Origin: Microbacterium sp. VKM Ac-2923
GTDB taxonomy: Bacteria; Actinomycetota; Actinomycetes; Actinomycetales; Microbacteriaceae
Length of the DNA: 64,000 nucleotides
Assembly (NCBI RefSeq): GCF_022815605.1
Contig: NZ_JALGRP010000010.1
Location: forward strand, 62,001-126,000
Direction: 5' to 3'
The position numbers were made by a program, and so were the translations under genes. This document shows positions 59,051 through 64,000 of this stretch, piece by piece (within the stretch, counting starts at the first letter, position 1; each line of letters opens with the position of its first letter). A model generated the notes under the pieces. That model ran no database searches. It had not been told where the DNA came from and worked only from the letters and a program-made list of their open reading frames with translations.

Positions 59051-60744
59051 GCGGGCACCTGGATGCGGCCCGCGCCTGGATGGCGCAGGACCCGGATGCC
59101 GTCACCCGTGGCGAGCTCGCGGAGCTCATCGACCGCGCCGAAGAGGGGGATGCCGCGGCCACCGCCGACCTCGACGATCGCTTCTCCACCCGGCTGGCGT
59201 TCGGCACCGCGGGGCTCCGCGGCGCGCTCGGCGCCGGCCCCAACCGCATGAACCGGGTGCTCGTCGCCCAGGCGGCCGCCGGCTTCGCTGCGTTCCTCGG
59301 CGAGCGCGCGGGGTCGACGGCACCGACCGTCGTCGTCGGCTACGACGGACGGCGCAACTCCGACGTCTTCGCGCGGGACTCGGCGGAGGTCTTCGCGGGC
59401 GCGGGGCTGAACGCCGTGCTGCTCCCCCGGGCGCTTCCGACCCCCGTGCTCGCCTTCACCGTGCGCCACCTCGGCGCCGACGCCGGTGTCATGGTCACCG
59501 CCAGCCACAACCCGCCCGACGACAACGGCTACAAGGTCTACCTGGGCGGCCACGACGACGGCGCACAGATCGTCTCGCCCGCCGACGCAGAGATCGCCGC
59601 CCACATCCAGCGCGTCGCCGATGCGGGCGACGTCACGGTGCTCCCCCGCTCCGTCGGGTACGCCAACGCCCCCGAGTCGGTCGTGGAGGCGTACGTCGCC
59701 GCCACCGCCGCCGTCGCCCCCGCGCCCGCGGGTGCCGAGGCTCTGCGCTGGGTGTACACCGCGATGCACGGCGTCGGATGGGAGACCGTCACGCGCGTGC
59801 TGGTGGCGGCCGGGTATCCGGCCCCGACACCCGTGGAGGCCCAGATCCACCCCGACGGGCGCTTCCCCACCGTCGCGTTCCCCAACCCCGAAGAGCCCGG
59901 GGCGATGGACCTCGCGTTCGAGACGGCGCGAGAAAGCGACGCCGAGCTCGTCATCGCGAACGACCCGGATGCCGACCGCCTCGCCGTCGCGGTTCCCGAC
60001 GCCGACGCCGAGGGCGGGTGGCGCCGGCTCACCGGCAACGAGATCGGCCTGCTGCTCGGGTGGCGGGCGGCAAGGGCCGCGGCCGAGGCGCGCGGAGACG
60101 GCGACGCCTCGGATGCCGGGGCCCCGGCATCCCTCGCCTGCTCGCTCGTGTCATCGCCCGGGCTCGAGGCGGTCGCCGCGCACTACGGGCTCGACTTCCA
60201 CTCGACGCTCACGGGGTTCAAGTGGATCTCGCGGGCGCCGGGCATCGTCTTCGGCTTCGAGGAGGCCCTCGGGTATCTCGTGAATCCGGGCACCGTCCGC
60301 GACAAGGACGGCATCTCCGCCGCGGTGGCGATGCTCGGCATGGCGGCCGAGGCCGGCGCGCGCGGGCGGACGGTCGCCGACCTGCTGCAGGAGTTCCGTG
60401 ACACGTTCGGTGCGTTCGCGAGCGATCAGATCTCGATCCGCGTGCGTGACGTGGGCGAGATCGCCGGGATCATGGCATCCCTCCGCGCCCAGCCGCCCTC
60501 CAGGGTGGGAGAGGTCGCCGTCGCGCGCATCGACGACCTACTCGAGGGCGTCGAGGGTTTCCCACCCGGAGACGTGCTGCGGCTGTGGCTCGACGACGGC
60601 TCGCGCCTGATCGTGCGTCCCAGCGGAACCGAACCGAAGCTGAAGCTGTACCTGGACGTGCGCGGCGCCTCGGCCAAGAAGGCGCGCCGCCGCCTCGCGG
60701 CGCTCCGCTCCGGTGCCGAGGAGATGCTCGCGGCGGTGCGCTGA
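59047..60744 (+). CDS. pmmB: Phosphohexomutase (phosphoglucomutase/phosphomannomutase)
   Basis: 565 residues, alpha-D-phosphohexomutase family. FGTAGLRGALGAGPNRMN, the active-site serine loop VTASHNPPDDNGYKVY, the metal loop NDPDADRLAVAV, the sugar-binding GFEEALGYLV, and the phosphate-binding RPSGTEPKLKLYLD. Interconverts hexose 1- and 6-phosphates and could also serve deoxyribose/ribose 1-phosphate produced by the coupled deoD, and glycan precursors (mannose-1-P, glucose-1-P). GTG 59047 overlaps the deoD stop by 4 nt. Confidence 0.93.
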   Translation: MSGHLDAARAWMAQDPDAVTRGELAELIDRAEEGDAAATADLDDRFSTRLAFGTAGLRGALGAGPNRMNRVLVAQAAAGFAAFLGERAGSTAPTVVVGYDGRRNSDVFARDSAEVFAGAGLNAVLLPRALPTPVLAFTVRHLGADAGVMVTASHNPPDDNGYKVYLGGHDDGAQIVSPADAEIAAHIQRVADAGDVTVLPRSVGYANAPESVVEAYVAATAAVAPAPAGAEALRWVYTAMHGVGWETVTRVLVAAGYPAPTPVEAQIHPDGRFPTVAFPNPEEPGAMDLAFETARESDAELVIANDPDADRLAVAVPDADAEGGWRRLTGNEIGLLLGWRAARAAAEARGDGDASDAGAPASLACSLVSSPGLEAVAAHYGLDFHSTLTGFKWISRAPGIVFGFEEALGYLVNPGTVRDKDGISAAVAMLGMAAEAGARGRTVADLLQEFRDTFGAFASDQISIRVRDVGEIAGIMASLRAQPPSRVGEVAVARIDDLLEGVEGFPPGDVLRLWLDDGSRLIVRPSGTEPKLKLYLDVRGASAKKARRRLAALRSGAEEMLAAVR

Positions 60745-60775
60745 GACGTCGACCCGTGCGCAGCGGACCCGGCGG

Positions 60776-60792
60776 GCGGCGGTTCTCGCCGC
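60776..60792. terminator. Short hairpin between convergent genes
   Basis: GCGGCG-gttct-CGCCGC, 6-bp stem in the 61-bp gap between pmmB and the permease gene. Confidence 0.35.
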
Positions 60793-60805
60793 GCTTCGGG
60801 GCCGC

Positions 60806-62248
60806 TCAGGTGCGCGCGGGGCGCGGGTCGAGGGCGTCGTCGTCGACGGGTCGCCGGTCCATGACGCCCGGCCGGTAGCGGAGCATCCACACCACGTACA
60901 CGGCGCCGGCGGCGAGGAGCCCGACGACGATGAGCACGGGGACCAGGGCGTCGCCGGGGGTGACGAGGGCCAGCAGGGCGACGACGATCCATACGAGCGC
61001 CGCGACCGCGACGGGCACCTCGAGACGACCGAGGCTGAAACCTCTCTCCCGCCGTTCGAGGCGGCGACGCACGACGAGGTAGAGCACGACGGTGCCGCCG
61101 TAGATCAGGGCGGGGAGGATGGTGCTGCCGATGATGAGTTGCAGCAGCGCCTCGCCGGGGAGGGCGAGCATGAGCACACAGCCCACCGCGACGATGAGCA
61201 AGGTGGCGAACACCGGGGTCTGGGTGCGCGGGTCGACGCGGCCGACCAGGCGCGCGGCGGGGAAGCGGCCGTCGCGGGCCATGGCGAACGCCTGTCGGGC
61301 GGCCGCGGCCATGACGACGGTGCCGGCCCCGAACATCGAGAACGCGATGCCGGCGAGCAGGATCTGCTCCCACACCGGTCCCAGCTGCTCCCGGATGATC
61401 GCGGCCACCGGGGAAGGGTCGTTGCTGACCGCGGTGACGTCGCGGATCGAGACGGTCAGGACCACGAGGAACGCCAGCCCCGCGACGGACGCCGCGATGA
61501 CGGACCCGACGATCGCCCGGGGGACGCTGCGGTAGGGGTCTTTCGCCTCCTCGGCGAGGTTGGCGGCGGAATCGAACCCGACGAGGGTCGTCAGCCCCAT
61601 CAGCATCCCCGCCATGATCCCGCCCCCGAGGGTGAAGTACCGGGGGTCCGCCTCCGCGATGCCGCGGGAGACCAGGTTCGCGGGCTCCGCGGTGCCGGTG
61701 AGGACGGCGACGACGAGGAGCACCACGACGAGCACCGCGACGATCGCGAGCTCGACGCCCACCGCCGCGGAGGTAACGATGCCCAACAGGCGGGTGGAGA
61801 GGATCACGAGGACCGCCTGGATGCCGAGGATCGCGACGGTCAGCCAGCGGGTGAGCTGCTCGTCGGCGTCGATGCCGAGCAACGGCAGAAGCGCTTGGCT
61901 GGCGAGGGCGTTGGCGATCGCGACGACGGCGGTGGCCAGGAACCAGAACGACGACCATCCGAAGAACCAGCCCACGCGGGGAGAGGCGAGCCGGGACGCC
62001 CACTGGTACGAGGAGCCGCTGAGCGCGATGCGGGCGGCGAACTGCGCGACCACCAGGGCGACGAGCGTCTGCCCGATCCCGACCACGACCCACAGCCACA
62101 CCCCGACGGGCCCGGCCGTCTGCAGCATCTCGCCGTAGGTCGCGAACACCCCCACCACGACCGAGATGAACGCGAACGAGATCGCGAACACCTGGAACCC
62201 GCCGAGAGTGCGCTTCAACGGCGGGCGGGTGACGGCGACATCGGTCAT
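60806..62248 (-). CDS. APC-family amino acid/polyamine permease
   Basis: 480 residues with about 12 hydrophobic helices. FAISFAFISVVVGVFATYGE is the first helix with the unwound glycine segment, and GGIMAGMLMGLTTLVGFDSAANLAEEAKD is the helix-6 signature of the APC family, close to GABA/choline-type permeases. Substrate not predictable. ATG 62248 with CAGAGT 6 nt upstream. Transcribed away from the LuxR gene's 3' end. Confidence 0.88.
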   Translation of the reverse strand: MTDVAVTRPPLKRTLGGFQVFAISFAFISVVVGVFATYGEMLQTAGPVGVWLWVVVGIGQTLVALVVAQFAARIALSGSSYQWASRLASPRVGWFFGWSSFWFLATAVVAIANALASQALLPLLGIDADEQLTRWLTVAILGIQAVLVILSTRLLGIVTSAAVGVELAIVAVLVVVLLVVAVLTGTAEPANLVSRGIAEADPRYFTLGGGIMAGMLMGLTTLVGFDSAANLAEEAKDPYRSVPRAIVGSVIAASVAGLAFLVVLTVSIRDVTAVSNDPSPVAAIIREQLGPVWEQILLAGIAFSMFGAGTVVMAAAARQAFAMARDGRFPAARLVGRVDPRTQTPVFATLLIVAVGCVLMLALPGEALLQLIIGSTILPALIYGGTVVLYLVVRRRLERRERGFSLGRLEVPVAVAALVWIVVALLALVTPGDALVPVLIVVGLLAAGAVYVVWMLRYRPGVMDRRPVDDDALDPRPART

Positions 62249-62383
62249 GTGCCCACTCTGGCCCGGCGACGATCCGCGGACAACGTCTCCCGGTGTCCAT
62301 TTCCGGCCACGTCCGCAAGCGGGCACGAGCGTCCGCGCCCGCGGGCCCCCGGATGCCGACACGGGACCCGCTCCCCTGGGCCC

Positions 62384-62533
62384 CTGGGCCCCTGGGGCCC
62401 TCGACCCCTCGGCTCCTCGGCCTGGGCCCCGCGCCCTGGGCCCTCGGCCGCTCGGCCCCTCGACCCCTCGGCTCCTCGGCCTGGGCCCCGCGCCCGGGGC
62501 CCTCGGCCGCTCGGCCCCTCGGCCCCTCGGCTC
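62384..62533. repeat. 59-bp GC-rich tandem repeat
   Basis: Unit starting CGACCCCTCGGCTCCTCGGC at 62402 and again at 62461 with one small difference (CCTGGGCC versus CCGGGGCC), flanked by partial units rich in CCCCTGGG and CCCCTCGG. It fills the 308-bp space between the permease gene and the LuxR gene; no gene is supported there. Confidence 0.8.
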
Positions 62534-62556
62534 CCTAGACGCCTGGACCCCTCGGA

Positions 62557-64000
62557 TCAGCGCTGCACGAGCGGACGCTCCGAGCGGCCGACCTGCGCGA
62601 ACCTGTCCTGCCGACTCATCCCCAGACGCGTGCGGGCGTGGTGCAGGTGCGATTCGACCGTGCGCACCGACACCCCCAGGCGGCGGGCGATCTGCGCATT
62701 CGACGCCCCCGCCACGGCGAGATCGACGACCTCCCGCTCGCGAGAGGTGAGCAGATCGAGAGAGGGCTGCGCGTCGACGCGCGCATCCGCCTGCACCTCG
62801 GCGAGGAACGCGCGGAGCGGTTCGAGGTCGAACCGCTCCGCCAGAGCGGTGGCACGCTCCTGCACCCGCGAGAGGGGAACACCCGCAGCCACCAGGATGC
62901 GCAGGAGCAAGGGCAGGAGGATCGGCATCCGTCGCTCGGCATCGTCGATCGCCCGATCCGCGCGGACGGCCGCGGCGTCGTACCGGTGGTTGGCCACCTC
63001 GAAGCGGGCGCACACCATCTCGCGCAGGACCGAGAAACCGCCGCCCGCCCAGCCCGCCGAGACGGAGTCGATGCGCTCGAGCGCCTCGTGGGCATGCACG
63101 AGGTCGCCCCGCGCGACGAAGGCGGCGACGCGCATGGCGTCGTACCAGACCCGCAGCGACTCCGGCGGCGCGATCCGCGGGATCTGCAGGCTGGCGAAGG
63201 CGACGTCCGGCCGCATGCGCAGGAGTTGCACCGTCGCATCCAGCAGGGCCAGCACGGCGACCTCGTCCTGCCTGTCGGCCCACCGCGCCGACAGCAGCCG
63301 GCGTCGGGCGGCACTCTCGATGATCAAGAGGTCTTCGCCGATCATCACCATCGTGCACGCGTGCAGCAAGAAGAGCGTGAGGTCGGACTCGACATCCCAC
63401 CCGTGCGTCGACTGGCGTCCCCGCAACAGCACGCGCGCGCGGGCGGCCTGCCCGCGCGACGCGGCGAGCGCCGCGCGGAGGGCGTCGTCCCGGGCCGCCG
63501 CATCGAGCCGGGGCGTGTCGACGGGGTGGGTCGACAGCGCCCTCTCGACGAATGAGGCGCCGTTGGGCAGCGACAGCATCATCGCGGCGTGCTCGACGCG
63601 GACGCGCCACTCCTGGTCGTCGGGCGCCCAGCTCACCAGTGCCCGCACGCGCTCGCGCGCGGCATCCACCCCCGCGCACGTGGCGCACAGCGTCCGGACG
63701 AAGACGTGCAGAGAGAGCTCGCGCTCGGCGGCGGTGTTGGGGTGCGGGAGCCAGTCGAGCAGCCGCTCGGCTTCGACGTACTCCTCGAGGGCGATGCGGG
63801 CGAGGACCAGCGCCGCCGACGCGCGCAGGTCGGGGCCGTCGTCGAGCACGCGGGCGATCACCGCGAGGGCGTCACGCGGCGTACCCGATCGCGCGAGCGA
63901 CAGCGCCGCGCGCGGCAGCAACGCCGCCAACGGCTCGACCAGTGGTCCCGCGGGGTCGGGGACGCCCGCGAAGCGCGCGCAGAACACCTCCTCGGCGGGG
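62557..64000 (-). CDS. LuxR-family transcriptional regulator (5' end cut by window)
   Basis: Frame open to the window edge, about 481 residues visible. The bulk is helical, TPR-like (LARSGTPRDALAVIARVLDD, LEEYVEAERLLDWLPHP), and the C-terminus is a LuxR helix-turn-helix: LTSREREVVDLAVAGASNAQ, then VSVRTVESHLHHARTRLG. This layout fits large MalT/LAL-type regulators, whose NTPase domain would lie beyond base 64000. The apparent starts inside the window (GTG 63987) are probably internal. Targets unknown; the adjacent permease is a candidate. Confidence 0.85.
   Translation of the reverse strand, partial: PAEEVFCARFAGVPDPAGPLVEPLAALLPRAALSLARSGTPRDALAVIARVLDDGPDLRASAALVLARIALEEYVEAERLLDWLPHPNTAAERELSLHVFVRTLCATCAGVDAARERVRALVSWAPDDQEWRVRVEHAAMMLSLPNGASFVERALSTHPVDTPRLDAAARDDALRAALAASRGQAARARVLLRGRQSTHGWDVESDLTLFLLHACTMVMIGEDLLIIESAARRRLLSARWADRQDEVAVLALLDATVQLLRMRPDVAFASLQIPRIAPPESLRVWYDAMRVAAFVARGDLVHAHEALERIDSVSAGWAGGGFSVLREMVCARFEVANHRYDAAAVRADRAIDDAERRMPILLPLLLRILVAAGVPLSRVQERATALAERFDLEPLRAFLAEVQADARVDAQPSLDLLTSREREVVDLAVAGASNAQIARRLGVSVRTVESHLHHARTRLGMSRQDRFAQVGRSERPLVQR

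Noticed and set aside
55993..60744. A 1583-codon open frame on + strand running through repeats, antisense to lpdA and on into the hexomutase
   Set aside because: Only the last 565 codons (from 59047) match a protein family; the rest is antisense to lpdA and out of frame with deoD, a high-GC artefact.
60806..63688. A 960-codon - strand frame linking the LuxR region to the permease
   Set aside because: The frame crosses the 59-bp tandem repeat and the permease promoter; only the part from 62248 is a permease, and upstream the real gene is in another frame.

Overview
The window is high-GC DNA (about 70% by eye) from an actinobacterium, most likely a Microbacteriaceae member such as Microbacterium. 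This rests on the gene set (WhiB, an AccA/PccB/AccE-type acyl-CoA carboxylase, LpdA without redox cysteines, galactofuranan enzymes, LCP protein), on GTG/ATG starts with 4-nt GTGA/ATGA overlaps, and on many leaderless promoters. It holds 50 protein genes, two of them cut by the window ends, and no RNA genes that I can see. The housekeeping genes follow, with inversions, the order I recall for Mycobacterium tuberculosis Rv3255c-Rv3308 (manA, whiB2, LCP protein, purE, purK, PH-domain protein, birA, accD5, accE5, maf, accA3, lpdA, deoD, pmmB). A variable envelope-glycan locus of about 37 kb sits inside that frame.

1-11.3 kb: truncated membrane glycosyltransferase, whiB2, manA, an O-antigen ligase/polymerase-like protein, a GlfT2-GlfT1-like galactofuranosyltransferase pair, an SGNH-type acyltransferase and UDP-galactopyranose mutase. 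Together they should make and decorate a galactofuranose-containing wall glycan.

11.5-22.9 kb: a tightly overlapping + strand operon (DUF6541-like membrane protein, GT4, polyprenyl-phosphate-type GT2, GT4, Wzx-like flippase, GT2), then a large two-part glycosyltransferase, GtrA and a second polyprenyl-phosphate-type GT2. A strong hairpin terminator ends this block.

22.9-27.3 kb: a three-gene - strand operon for a 3-acetamido sugar nucleotide (dehydrogenase, aminotransferase, N-acetyltransferase), divergent from a DUF2142-like membrane protein. 27.3-36.8 kb: Wzt/Wzm ABC exporter with a carbohydrate-binding tail on Wzt, two RgpF-like rhamnan proteins, and rmlA, rmlB and a fused rmlC-rmlD, i.e. 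a rhamnose glycan module.

36.8-43.3 kb: a secreted FG-GAP/VCBS-repeat protein and a lipoprotein, two glycosyltransferases and an LCP ligase that probably attaches the glycans to peptidoglycan; the LCP gene overlaps purE.

43.3-64 kb: purE, purK, PH-domain protein, birA, acyl-CoA carboxylase beta and epsilon, a sensor kinase/response regulator set with a membrane partner, a TrmA-like RNA methyltransferase, maf, carboxylase alpha, lpdA, deoD, phosphohexomutase, APC permease and a truncated LuxR regulator. Intergenic spaces here hold a 204-bp tandem repeat, a duplicated REP-like palindrome and a 59-bp GC-rich tandem repeat.

Two window-wide patterns stand out. Many genes have a TANNNT-type -10 box ending 6-8 nt before the start codon (leaderless transcripts). 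The heptamer GGATGCC/GGCATCC is strongly over-represented on both strands.
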